Source: Epilithonimonas hungarica
Lineage (GTDB): Bacteria > Bacteroidota > Bacteroidia > Flavobacteriales > Weeksellaceae
DNA length: 64,000 bases
Assembly (NCBI RefSeq): GCF_900102265.1
Contig: NZ_FNBH01000001.1
Location: 248,001-312,000 of the forward strand
Direction: 5' to 3'
The notes under the pieces are model-generated. The model made no database searches. It had not been told where the DNA came from and saw nothing but the letters and a program-made list of their open reading frames with translations. The translations under genes were made by a program, and so were the position numbers. Positions 51,511 through 60,748 of this stretch are shown piece by piece (the stretch's first letter is position 1; every line of letters starts with the position of its first letter).

Positions 51511-52649
51511 TAACAAACTGTCAATAATGCACAAGAATAAGCGAATCTTCCACTTTCCGGAACACAAAGAAGAATTCTTTCTCCTTTTTTTAGTTTTCCG
51601 GAATTCATCAGTTGTTCCACAGCGATGAAGATGGATCCAGCACCGATGTTCCCAACCTCGGAAAGATTATAGAACCATTTTTCCCAAGGAAAATCTAAGC
51701 CAACTTTTGCAAATTCTTCTTTCAATCCATCTTTGAAATAACCGGAAGAAATGTGTGCCAGCACGTGATCTACAGATTCCGGGTCCAGCTCGTGTTTGTC
51801 AAAAGATGCTCTCAAACTCTGTGCACCCTTTACAAGGATGTATTGGTCCAGGATCTTTGTGTCTTGTTTCAAAGCAAAGATCGATTGCTTCAACCACTCG
51901 TCAGAAGGATAATCTGCCCAGGATCTCAGACTTCCGTCTTCCTGTTTTTCACATCCGGAATACATACAGGCTTCGATCTCGTGAGCGTAAGAATAGAAAT
52001 CGATCCATTCGATCCTCAAAGAAGTTTGGTTTTCTCTTGGTTTGTTTTCCAACAGAAACGCACCGGCACCGTCAGAAAGCATCCATCTTAAAAATTCTCT
52101 TTTGAAAGCAACAATTGGTCTTTCTTCCAGTAATTTCAGGTTTTCTGCTTCGTGGTCGAATTTGTCCGCTGTCATCCAGGAAGAAAATCTTTCGGAACCT
52201 ACACAAACTGCATTGTTTTTTACACCAGCTTTTACAGATAGGAAACCATAGTTAAGCGCATTCATCCCCGAGTTGCAAAGTCCCATAGAAGTATTGATCT
52301 CAACAGATCTTTTCATACCCAATTCACCGTGGACCATAGATGCGTGAGACGGCTGAATCTGGTCTGCAGAAGTTGTCCCGCAAGATAATAGTTCCATATC
52401 CTCTTTTTTGAAACTCTCATCAAAAAGTCCATTGATCGCATTGGCTGTGATCTGGGCGTTGGTATGGGTTGGATTTCCGTTTTTGTCCAAAGCGTAATAT
52501 CTGGTTTTGATCTGATTGTTTCTTAGGATCAATGCTCTTGCTTTGGAGGGTGTATTGTTTACCAGACCAAGATAAGTTTCCATATCGTCATTAGCAATCG
52601 GTTCGTTTGGCAGGTATGTAGAAGATTTGGTGATATATACGTTACTCAT
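51510..52649 (-). CDS. darB: KAS III-like dialkylresorcinol synthase DarB
   Basis: 379-residue KAS III-type enzyme. Cys125 in GLCNSGMNALNYG, His in VLAHISSGYFKD and Asn in SEVGNIGAGSIF form the KAS III triad. DarB condenses a 3-ketoacyl thioester with a second acyl unit to start the dialkylresorcinol ring of flexirubins. The neighbouring gene is DarA, 3 nt upstream, an arrangement typical of dar loci. Flexirubin ester synthesis also requires this arm of the pathway. Confidence 0.92.
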   Translation of the reverse strand: MSNVYITKSSTYLPNEPIANDDMETYLGLVNNTPSKARALILRNNQIKTRYYALDKNGNPTHTNAQITANAINGLFDESFKKEDMELLSCGTTSADQIQPSHASMVHGELGMKRSVEINTSMGLCNSGMNALNYGFLSVKAGVKNNAVCVGSERFSSWMTADKFDHEAENLKLLEERPIVAFKREFLRWMLSDGAGAFLLENKPRENQTSLRIEWIDFYSYAHEIEACMYSGCEKQEDGSLRSWADYPSDEWLKQSIFALKQDTKILDQYILVKGAQSLRASFDKHELDPESVDHVLAHISSGYFKDGLKEEFAKVGLDFPWEKWFYNLSEVGNIGAGSIFIAVEQLMNSGKLKKGERILLCVPESGRFAYSCALLTVC

Positions 52650-52652
52650 TTT

Positions 52653-53567
52653 CTATTTTAAATTAATTCCTTGTAAATATTCTCTTTGTTTTTTTCTTTT
52701 AAACCACAATAACGGCGCTAGTAGTATATGGAAAACTAGAACGATTGGAGAAATGATCCAGATCGCCGCCATCAAATATACCTTAAAGAATTTTATCAGC
52801 AATGGACGCTTTTCTTTTTTCTTGATGATAAGATTGGACCAGACGGTAAAGATTTTGTTCCCGACTTTTTCTACTCTTACCAGAAAAGGCCTTATCTCTA
52901 CCGCTCCGTTTTTTACCAGATCGGGCTGGAGATTCTTTAAATTATTATTGCGAAAATGCTCTTCAATAATCTTACCATACTTTACAGAACCATCAATTTC
53001 TTTATCAGAAATTCCGGCAGCGGGTAAAATTCCGGATTTTTCTTTCTGGCCGGTCGTTAACCAACGTAGAATGGTAAGCACGCTGGTATAGTTGTCGTGC
53101 CTGTCAACCAACGCGATGTTTCCAACTAATTGAGCTCTGAGGTCACGCAGGTAGACTTTCAGTTTTTCCTGAGAAAGCATCCACATATTTCTGGTTCCGG
53201 AAATGGTAACAACAGGAGTATCTTTCAAAATATTTTCTGCATAACCGCTTTTCATAAATGAAATAATCGGAATCGAAGGTGTCAAATACCAAACCTGATA
53301 TCCAAAAAGGATAAGGTCAAATTTTTGGTTCAGAACGTCTTCCGGTGGAGGGAGTATCTCACTTGGGATTTGCAGATAGGATTCTGGAAATGTATTGAAA
53401 AAGACATCGCTTGGCCAAGGAAAAGGAAAGTCATTTTTTAATTTGATGCTGTAATATGTGACCTGATATTCGTCTTTTTTATTTTCAAATGGTCTTGCGA
53501 TATTCTTTACAATATCTTCTAATTGACCCGTTTGCGAATAATAAATGACCAGTATTTTTTTTGGCAT
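52653..53567 (-). CDS. darA: Dialkylresorcinol condensing enzyme DarA
   Basis: 304-residue protein. The N-terminal flavodoxin-like fold begins ILVIYYSQTGQLED, followed by FDLILFGYQVWYLTPSIP, PVVTISGTRNMW; the C-terminus has a hydrophobic hairpin (LMAAIWIISPIVLVFHILLAP). This matches the protein annotated DarA in Chryseobacterium genomes, which works with DarB to close and aromatise the resorcinol ring; the flavodoxin resemblance is what I see, the function is from the family. Its own promoter box lies 19 nt upstream. Confidence 0.88.
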   Translation of the reverse strand: MPKKILVIYYSQTGQLEDIVKNIARPFENKKDEYQVTYYSIKLKNDFPFPWPSDVFFNTFPESYLQIPSEILPPPEDVLNQKFDLILFGYQVWYLTPSIPIISFMKSGYAENILKDTPVVTISGTRNMWMLSQEKLKVYLRDLRAQLVGNIALVDRHDNYTSVLTILRWLTTGQKEKSGILPAAGISDKEIDGSVKYGKIIEEHFRNNNLKNLQPDLVKNGAVEIRPFLVRVEKVGNKIFTVWSNLIIKKKEKRPLLIKFFKVYLMAAIWIISPIVLVFHILLAPLLWFKRKKQREYLQGINLK

Positions 53568-53586
53568 TAGTAAGTAATATTTGATA

Positions 53587-53594
53587 CAAAAATA
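53587..53594 (-). promoter_or_regulatory. -7 box for darA operon
   Basis: TATTTTTG on the minus strand, a TAnnTTTG match, 19 nt before the darA ATG and just 15 nt past the MMPL gene stop. It suggests that darAB and the genes behind it have a start of their own, separate from the MMPL gene. Confidence 0.55.
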
Positions 53595-53609
53595 TACTTT
53601 TCATATTTA

Positions 53610-56600
53610 TTATTCGTGGCAGAATATGTTAATTGAATCCGATTTGAATATTAAATTGAAATCTGAATTTTGAAAATTAGGCTCATCAATATCTAATAAA
53701 ATGATTTTCTTTGGTAAAATCTCAATTTCATTGAAGTCAAAATTTTTGTCGGATACCAATAGAATATCAATGTTTTTCGAGATCTCGGAAATGTTATTGA
53801 TGTAATTTATCTTCCTTCTTTTGACAATATAATTATTTTCAGCGACTTCTCTTTTTTCTTTATTCTTTATTAAACTGAATATTTTCCTTCCGGCCTGTTG
53901 AAGTGTCATTAATACATCTTTTTGGCCAAAGTCATCTGCAATGTGCAGAATATTGGCGTCGGTTGGAAGATGCTTGTTCAGTTCAAAATAAACTGATTTG
54001 TTCTTTTCAAAATCCTGTTTCAATTCTTTAACAACTTCGTTTTCCTTGTAAAGAAAACTTAGAAATAATTTCTTCCTGAAATAATTTTCATCTTCGATCT
54101 CACTTCTCAGTTTGGCAAACTCGACTCGGAAATAGGCATTGATCTTTTTTGTTCTTTCCGTGTAATTTTTACCGAAACTTTGGTCGTCTTTCAGGACCCT
54201 GTTACCTACTTTTACAGTTATGCTTCCATCATATATGATAAAGTCGCCTTTCGGTAAAACTTCAGAATTTCCGTGGATATAGATCGGAAGAATATCCAGG
54301 TCGTATTCTTCTGCCAAGTAAAATGCACCTTTGTGAAATCGTTTTATGTTGTTGGTATAAGATCGTTCTGCTTCCGGAAAAACCACAAGAGAATAACCCT
54401 GGTCTATTTTTTCTTTCAATTTTTCTTTTCCGTTTTCGATGCCTTGAGAAACCGGGAAAAACCCAAGAGCTTTAACTAATTTTCCAAAAACCGGGGAGTT
54501 CCAGACCCAATCATTCACAAGATAGACAATCTTATGTGTTGCCATTGCAATCGCCAATGTGTCAAGAAAAGAAGTGTGGTTGGCAATGATGATCGCAGGT
54601 TTACTGAAATCTTCATTCGGATTTCTGATCACTTTTTTCTTGACAAACGGATTTGAATATAAAACGGATGTCAGAAATTTTGCTAAAATTAATTTGATGA
54701 GATCTAAAGTTCTTCCTTTCGAACGTTTCACGAAAATACTTCCAATCGCTGAAAAAACCGATCCGCCTAAACCGTAATATAAAAATGATAGAACAGAATT
54801 TAAAAATAACCTAAAAGTGATCGGCGATAATCCTTTTTTCTGTCTGTTGATAATTAAAAATCTAAACCAGAATGGATATAAAGTCGACGTAATGACAATC
54901 ACGGAAAACATTCCGATCAAAGCAACCAGAGCTAAAGAATGTAAAGCCGGATGTTTTGCGAAAATCAAAGAACCAATCGAAAGAATCGTTGTGAAAACGG
55001 CTAAGATAATCGAAATTCGGTATGTAGGAAGTTCATTTTTTCCGGTTGTATGTTCTTTTTGCATCGCCTTCGTCAGGAAAATACTGAAATCGTCTCCGAC
55101 TCCGAAAACCAAAGTGCAGACAACGGTGCTGAAAATATTCAATTCCAGTCCAAGAAAATAGAGGATTCCTGCAGTCACAACTCCCGTCAAAACAATCGGG
55201 AACATTGTGAGGACAGATAATTCAAAATTTTTGAAGAAAACAATGATGGTTAGAATTATCGCTAAAAGAGAATAATTAATTAAGGTATTGAAATCATTTT
55301 TCAGCAAGCCCAAAAAGTTCTCATTCATCTGTTGACGGTCGATTGCCAAAGCTTCATGGTTTTTTTCGACGTCTTTTATAAAAGCATCTCTTTTCTTCTC
55401 ATCAACTTTTACAACATTGGAAACGGTGTAAAAACCATTATCATTGCTTAGGAATTCTGAGATTTGTAGTGCTTTTATTTTTTCGTAATCTTTTAAACTT
55501 AAAGTAGAGTAGGATCTATTAAGATTTTCATTGAACTGATCAAAAGCAGAAGCATTGAACCCAAATTTATTTCCGTTTTGAGCCAGATCAGAGATCGTCT
55601 GATTTTTCTTATTTTGATTCCAGAATTGATCCCATTTTTCAACCTTTTTTTGTTGGTCTTCTTTGGATAGAACAACATTTCCAAGCGAATTATAGCTTAG
55701 GATTTTCCCTTCCTGCTTTTCTTTTTCCAAAAACTGGCTCAACTTTGAATTTCTCGCCAACGCTTCACTTTCAGAATTCCCGTAAGAAATTGTGTAGATC
55801 GATTTTGAAGTAATGTCCGATAATTTCTCAAGCTTGGCTTCACTGATTTTCAGATCTTTCGGGATATAATTCAGATCGCCGATATCTTCATTAAAACCTA
55901 CATGACGAAACCCGAAAAGGCAGGCAATGATCATCAAAGAACACCCGATCATCAAAGGTTTGTTCTTTTCGTAAGGATAGTTTCCTATCTTATCGATGAA
56001 ATTTTTGTTAACTTCATCTGTTTTTTCTTTCGGATGATACAGTTGAGGAACAATTATCAACGCTGTAAAAGAAGACAAGAACACCGTGATCGCAGCAAAA
56101 AGTCCGAGGTCTTTCAAAGCTTCTGAACGAACGAAAACGAGACATAAAAATGAAACAGCCGTTGTTGCGCTGCTCAAAATGATCGGTTGTGTAATTTCCT
56201 TATAAAGCTCTTCAATATTGTTGTTGTGCTTGTAATGTGTCAAAATATGAAGCGCATAATCAATCGTGATTCCAATGAGAATGGCTCCAACGCTGAGTGA
56301 AATTGCCGAAATTTTATCTTTGATAAAATATAAGACCATCAACGAAATGAACACTGCGAAAACTGTCGGCAAAAAGACGATCAAAGGCGTAAAAAAATTC
56401 CTAAAATAATAGATCAACAAAATCAAAAGGACCGTCATCGAAATAATAACCGTATTCTGAATATCTTTTTTGATTTGTTGTGCGTTGGCAACTGCAATTA
56501 CAGGCGAACCAAAATAGCTGATCTCTGTTTTTCCTTTGAATTGTGTGTTGAGATTATCTTTTATTTCGTTCAGCTGATTGACGAAAACTTCATTGTTTTT

Positions 56601-57263
56601 GGTATCGTTGCTTTTGTTTTTCGGGTCAATAAAAAGCAGAAGATTTTTTCCGTCTTTGGTGACGATGTAATTATCTTCCAGCTTAAAATCTTTGCTGATA
56701 TTCAAAGCATTCAGTTTTTTGATTCCAAGAAAAGTGATTCCGAGTGGGTCTTTTTTAATAAATTCTTTCGTCACAAGACTTGTCGGCGAAACCAATGAAA
56801 CATAATTGTTCTCAACCTGTTTTGCGATGCTGTCTTTATTGAGCTTTCTTTCGATTTCTTGGTAATCATTTTCATCAAGAAACAAGGGGAGATTTTGATT
56901 GACGAAATCAAACGTCTCGGAAATCTCATTGTCGTTTACTTTTCCCTGAACGGAACCGATGTGTTTTTTTAAAGGTTCGATCTTGTTTAAAAAAGTATCG
57001 GCTGTTTCCGAAAGCTGGAAATTATCATCTTTCGATTTGTTCTCAATGATGACAATGATCTTATCTGAAAAATTGAGTTGCTTCAGCACTTTTGCGGTCA
57101 GATCAGACTTTTCGTTTTTCGGAATGATCTGATTGATGTCTTCCTCAAAATTAATTCTGGAAGCGAAAAATCCACAAATGATAAGAATTCCCAAAGCTGT
57201 TGCAATGGAAACCAGTCGGTTGTTAGAAATAAAATAATATAAATGGATGAAAAAGCGATGCAT
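53610..57263 (-). CDS. Trifunctional MMPL transporter / lysophospholipid acyltransferase / methyltransferase-like
   Basis: 1217-residue inner-membrane fusion. Residues about 1-790 form an RND/MMPL transporter: two sets of helices with large loops, e.g. VSIATALGILIICGFFASRI, SLSVGAILIGITIDYALHIL, and TLVFGVGDDFSIFLTKA in the second half. Residues about 860-1060 hold a PlsC acyltransferase with NHTSFLDTLA (His near 895), FFPVSQGIENG and VVFPEAERSYTN. The last 140 residues (LPTDANILHIADDFGQK onward) resemble a class I methyltransferase fold. Such three-part proteins are known in flexirubin clusters of Bacteroidota. It may acylate and export a pigment lipid. It is encoded upstream of darA, alone in front of the operon. 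Confidence 0.92.
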   Translation of the reverse strand: MHRFFIHLYYFISNNRLVSIATALGILIICGFFASRINFEEDINQIIPKNEKSDLTAKVLKQLNFSDKIIVIIENKSKDDNFQLSETADTFLNKIEPLKKHIGSVQGKVNDNEISETFDFVNQNLPLFLDENDYQEIERKLNKDSIAKQVENNYVSLVSPTSLVTKEFIKKDPLGITFLGIKKLNALNISKDFKLEDNYIVTKDGKNLLLFIDPKNKSNDTKNNEVFVNQLNEIKDNLNTQFKGKTEISYFGSPVIAVANAQQIKKDIQNTVIISMTVLLILLIYYFRNFFTPLIVFLPTVFAVFISLMVLYFIKDKISAISLSVGAILIGITIDYALHILTHYKHNNNIEELYKEITQPIILSSATTAVSFLCLVFVRSEALKDLGLFAAITVFLSSFTALIIVPQLYHPKEKTDEVNKNFIDKIGNYPYEKNKPLMIGCSLMIIACLFGFRHVGFNEDIGDLNYIPKDLKISEAKLEKLSDITSKSIYTISYGNSESEALARNSKLSQFLEKEKQEGKILSYNSLGNVVLSKEDQQKKVEKWDQFWNQNKKNQTISDLAQNGNKFGFNASAFDQFNENLNRSYSTLSLKDYEKIKALQISEFLSNDNGFYTVSNVVKVDEKKRDAFIKDVEKNHEALAIDRQQMNENFLGLLKNDFNTLINYSLLAIILTIIVFFKNFELSVLTMFPIVLTGVVTAGILYFLGLELNIFSTVVCTLVFGVGDDFSIFLTKAMQKEHTTGKNELPTYRISIILAVFTTILSIGSLIFAKHPALHSLALVALIGMFSVIVITSTLYPFWFRFLIINRQKKGLSPITFRLFLNSVLSFLYYGLGGSVFSAIGSIFVKRSKGRTLDLIKLILAKFLTSVLYSNPFVKKKVIRNPNEDFSKPAIIIANHTSFLDTLAIAMATHKIVYLVNDWVWNSPVFGKLVKALGFFPVSQGIENGKEKLKEKIDQGYSLVVFPEAERSYTNNIKRFHKGAFYLAEEYDLDILPIYIHGNSEVLPKGDFIIYDGSITVKVGNRVLKDDQSFGKNYTERTKKINAYFRVEFAKLRSEIEDENYFRKKLFLSFLYKENEVVKELKQDFEKNKSVYFELNKHLPTDANILHIADDFGQKDVLMTLQQAGRKIFSLIKNKEKREVAENNYIVKRRKINYINNISEISKNIDILLVSDKNFDFNEIEILPKKIILLDIDEPNFQNSDFNLIFKSDSINIFCHE

Positions 57264-57457
57264 TTCTGATTATAATACTGCAATATGATTACAGATATGA
57301 TGGCGTTAAGGTTTTTTGTTTTTTTTTCTAAAATCAACTCAATGCACCATTTATTGATGAAATGATCATTAAGTTGGCAAATTTAATAATTTTTGATTTG
57401 GAAAGACTTGAGAAATAAGATTAAATATTTATATTCGTTGTCAAAAAACCATAATTA

Positions 57458-58558
57458 ATGAAAAAAATCTATTTTTTATACATCGTATCACTTTTTTTAT
57501 TGTTTTCTTGTAAAGAAGATGATGGTACTGTGATAGAATCTTCAATTTCAGGATCTACAGTCAATTTTGATATCAATGCTGTTCCGTATTCCAAATTATC
57601 GACCTATTCTTTCTTTAGTGGAGACCTGAAAGATTTGACACCAGTAGCCAAAGTGATCCCTTATGAGCCGGCAAGTTCCCTGTTTACGGATTATGCTCTG
57701 AAGAAAAGGTTTATTTGGATGCCCGAGGGTACAAAAGCTAAATATGAGGAAGATGGCAAAACACTCGATTTTCCAGTTGGAACAACTTTGATAAAGAATT
57801 TTTATTATAATACTTTACAACCCAATAATACGACGAAGATCATCGAAACAAGATTGATGATAAGAAAATCCACGGGTTGGATATTTGCAGAATATATTTG
57901 GAATGATGCGCAAACAGAAGCCACTCTTTTAACCGGGGAAGATTTTGAAAGTGGTAGCACACAAAGTATCACGTTTAAGAAGCAAAATGGTGATGTGATT
58001 TCAACGGATTACAGGATACCTTCAGAAGATAACTGTTTCGCCTGCCATAGATTAGATGGTAAAGCAATTCCCATTGGAACCAAGCCTCAAAATTTGAATA
58101 ACATCTATAATTATTCTACTACGAATATTAAAAATCAGTTGCAAAAACTTGTGGATGAAGGTTATTTAGCGAGTTATCCTGCCACAATTAACTCTACTGT
58201 AGATTATCATGATACAAGTAAGCCTGTGGATATCCGTTTGCGTTCCTATCTCGATGCAAATTGTTCCCACTGTCATCAGCAAAATGCGCGTTGTGATTAT
58301 CGTGCTTTAAGATTGCAATTTAATCAGACCACAAACTTGACAAACCTTGGAGTATGCTTGACGGCAGCAGAGCCTGTTAGCTCAACCATTTCAAAGATCG
58401 TTGCGCCAGGAAATTATAACAAATCGGTCATGCATTATAGACTTCAATCTACAGATGGTAGCAATATGATGCCGTTGTTGGGAAGAACAGTTGTACATGA
58501 CGAAGGTCTCCTATTGGTCCAGGAATGGATCAGTTCATTAACTCAAACTTGTAATTAA
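57458..58558 (+). CDS. Diheme c-type cytochrome lipoprotein (SO2930-like)
   Basis: 366-residue predicted lipoprotein with lipobox in LLFSCKED. Two heme-attachment CXXCH sites are present: CFACH at residues 193-197 and CSHCH at 269-273. N-terminal blocks PYSKLSTYSFFSGD, YALKKRFIWMPEGTKAKY match the SO2930 family, exported diheme cytochromes often encoded near VCBS/parallel beta-helix proteins. The heme is added in the periplasm by a Ccm or Ccs system (not in this window). The next gene follows after 18 nt in the same direction and is a surface protein. Confidence 0.88.
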   Translation: MKKIYFLYIVSLFLLFSCKEDDGTVIESSISGSTVNFDINAVPYSKLSTYSFFSGDLKDLTPVAKVIPYEPASSLFTDYALKKRFIWMPEGTKAKYEEDGKTLDFPVGTTLIKNFYYNTLQPNNTTKIIETRLMIRKSTGWIFAEYIWNDAQTEATLLTGEDFESGSTQSITFKKQNGDVISTDYRIPSEDNCFACHRLDGKAIPIGTKPQNLNNIYNYSTTNIKNQLQKLVDEGYLASYPATINSTVDYHDTSKPVDIRLRSYLDANCSHCHQQNARCDYRALRLQFNQTTNLTNLGVCLTAAEPVSSTISKIVAPGNYNKSVMHYRLQSTDGSNMMPLLGRTVVHDEGLLLVQEWISSLTQTCN

Positions 58559-58576
58559 AAAAAACTTATAACAGAT

Positions 58577-60595
58577 ATGAAGAAACTATTACTACTTACT
58601 TTGATGTGTTCTATCTCTTTTGGAATGGCACAAACATCTTGTAGCAACGCCGTAAATCTTACTGCGGTGGGAACCTATACGGTTGCCGGAATTAATGGAA
58701 CTGCAGCTCCTTCTGCATGCGGGTTGGAGTATGGCATTGGAACAGCCGGGGCTTGGTATAAATACACGCCGACCCAAGACATGAATGTCACTGTGTCAAC
58801 AGTAATTGCAGGTCAAACAAATGATACGAGGATCATGGTCTATTCCGGCGATTGTACAACATTAGCGTGTTTAGTTAGCAATGATGATTTTTCCGGATAT
58901 TCTGCGCAGGTAAATTTCAGAGGTGCTGCCAACACTACATATTATATCGTTTTTGATAATAAATGGAGCAGCTCAGGATTTCAATTCAAATTATCAGAAT
59001 CTGTAGCCGTACCAGACAGACTTTCGTTCACTTCCCAAATCGTAAGTGGGGCATCTTCAGCATATAATAATTGCATCGTAGATATGAATGGAGATTATCT
59101 GGATGATATTGTCTCTGTGGTCAATAGAACAAAAATTGTCATTTCCCACCAAAAAACGGGCGGAGGATTTACTGACGTTACTTATACGATTCCAAGTACC
59201 ACAGTAGAGCCGGAGTGGAGTATTGCTGCAGGAGATTACGATAACAATGGTTTTAATGATCTGATCTATGGCTCGTCAACAGGTGTAACTTTTGTGAAAG
59301 CCAATGCTACAGGTACAGGATATACGGTTGAAAGAAAGACCCAAAACTACCTGACACAGCGTACCAATTTTGTGGATATCAATAATGATGGAAAACTGGA
59401 TGCTTTTGTGTGTGATGACAACGGCCCTAACAGATATTATCTGAATGACGGCACCAATATGAATCACAATCGTGGTGGCTTAGGCGATTTCCCTTCAGGC
59501 GGGAACTATGCTTCAACATGGACAGATTATGACAATGACGGAGACCTTGATCTTTTCATTGCAAAATGTGGAGAAGGCGGCTCAGGAGTTGGAGGAAATA
59601 TTGATGAGCTGCACAGAAATAACGGAAACGGGACCTTTACCAATGTAGCTAGCACGGCTAATCTGGCAGAGCCTTCCCAGAGTTGGTCAGCAGCTTGGGG
59701 AGATTTCAATAATGATGGATTGATGGACGCCATGATCGGGATAAATTCTGATACCGATGGACTAAACAAAGTCATGAAAAATAACGGGGACGGCACTTTC
59801 TCAGATGTTACAGCAGGTTCCGGGTATGAAAATATTCTGGACTCTAGTAGAGAATATGTAACATACGATTTTGATAATGACGGCTTCCTTGATATATTGG
59901 GTGCGGGAAATACGATAATGTTTGGCGATGGCAACTTCAAGTTCACTCCCAACGGCAATCCATACAATCTGAATATCTATCGTAGACCTGTTGGGGATCT
60001 TAATAACGATGGATTTTTAGATATTCAAAGTGGGCAGAATATCCTGATCAATAACGGAAATAGCAACAAATGGCTAAAGGTTACATTAAAAGGAGTTCAG
60101 AGTAACAGAAACGGAATCGGAGCAAGAGTAGAGATCTACGGAACATGGGGTAAACAGATCCGTGATGTGCAAAGTGGTACAGGTTTCGGTAATATGAGTA
60201 CACTTAATACTCATTTTGGTATTGGGCAGGCCACTGCGATTGCCAAAGTTGTTGTAAAATGGCCATCCGGAAAAGTGGATACAGTTGAGAATGTAACGCC
60301 TAATACAACGCTGAATATTGTAGAGGGGTCTACATTGGCCGTTTCCGATGTTCAGGATGATAAAGGATTATTTACCGTTTATCCTAATCCAAGTAATGAT
60401 ATTGTTAACTTCAAAGCTAAAAAAGGATTTGTACCTATTGAGGCCAAATTGTATGATATGAATGGGAAGATCGTATTACAGAAAGAAATCATTGAAAATT
60501 CAATATCGATCAAACAATTAAGCTCAGGGACATATTTGCTTGTTGCAAATGATAAAGCTGGAAATGCTTATTCTCAGAAAATTATAAAAAAATAG
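58577..60595 (+). CDS. VCBS/ASPIC-UnbV surface protein with T9SS sorting domain
   Basis: 672-residue exported protein. Signal peptide ends at GMAQ (residue 19). Residues about 20-140 form a PPC-like jelly roll (TSCSNAVNLTAVGTY). From 145 to 490 are FG-GAP/VCBS repeats with calcium loops: DMNGDYLDDIV, DYDNNGFNDLIYG, DINNDGKLDAFV, DYDNDGDLDLFIA, DFNNDGLMDAMI, DFDNDGFLDIL, DLNNDGFLDI. Residues about 515-580 are an ASPIC/UnbV domain, GIGARVEIYGTWGKQIRDV. The C-terminus (600-672) is a T9SS type A sorting domain (FTVYPNPSNDIVNFK). It should be a Ca-dependent surface or secreted protein; pairing with the cytochrome gene is positional. Confidence 0.88.
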   Translation: MKKLLLLTLMCSISFGMAQTSCSNAVNLTAVGTYTVAGINGTAAPSACGLEYGIGTAGAWYKYTPTQDMNVTVSTVIAGQTNDTRIMVYSGDCTTLACLVSNDDFSGYSAQVNFRGAANTTYYIVFDNKWSSSGFQFKLSESVAVPDRLSFTSQIVSGASSAYNNCIVDMNGDYLDDIVSVVNRTKIVISHQKTGGGFTDVTYTIPSTTVEPEWSIAAGDYDNNGFNDLIYGSSTGVTFVKANATGTGYTVERKTQNYLTQRTNFVDINNDGKLDAFVCDDNGPNRYYLNDGTNMNHNRGGLGDFPSGGNYASTWTDYDNDGDLDLFIAKCGEGGSGVGGNIDELHRNNGNGTFTNVASTANLAEPSQSWSAAWGDFNNDGLMDAMIGINSDTDGLNKVMKNNGDGTFSDVTAGSGYENILDSSREYVTYDFDNDGFLDILGAGNTIMFGDGNFKFTPNGNPYNLNIYRRPVGDLNNDGFLDIQSGQNILINNGNSNKWLKVTLKGVQSNRNGIGARVEIYGTWGKQIRDVQSGTGFGNMSTLNTHFGIGQATAIAKVVVKWPSGKVDTVENVTPNTTLNIVEGSTLAVSDVQDDKGLFTVYPNPSNDIVNFKAKKGFVPIEAKLYDMNGKIVLQKEIIENSISIKQLSSGTYLLVANDKAGNAYSQKIIKK

Positions 60596-60620
60596 ATCTT
60601 ACTTCATAATTAGAACTCAC

Positions 60621-60648
60621 GCCTGCATCAATTGATGCAGGCTTTTTT
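60621..60648 (+). terminator. Terminator after the VCBS protein gene
   Basis: GCCTGCATCA and TGATGCAGGC form a 10-bp stem with a 2-nt loop, followed by TTTTTT. Ends the cytochrome/VCBS unit. Confidence 0.9.
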
Positions 60649-60725
60649 GAATTAGAAATATGGCCCTTTTGGACCAATAGTTTTTTTGAATCATTACAAA
60701 TACTCTATATAAAATAAAAAACTCC

Positions 60726-60733
60726 TACTTTTG
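60726..60733 (+). promoter_or_regulatory. -7 box for topA
   Basis: TACTTTTG, a TAnnTTTG match, 15 nt upstream of the ATG at 60749, giving a leader of about 8-11 nt. The in-frame TTG at 60731 overlaps the box and is not the start. Confidence 0.55.
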
Positions 60734-60748
60734 CAAAAATTTTTCAGG

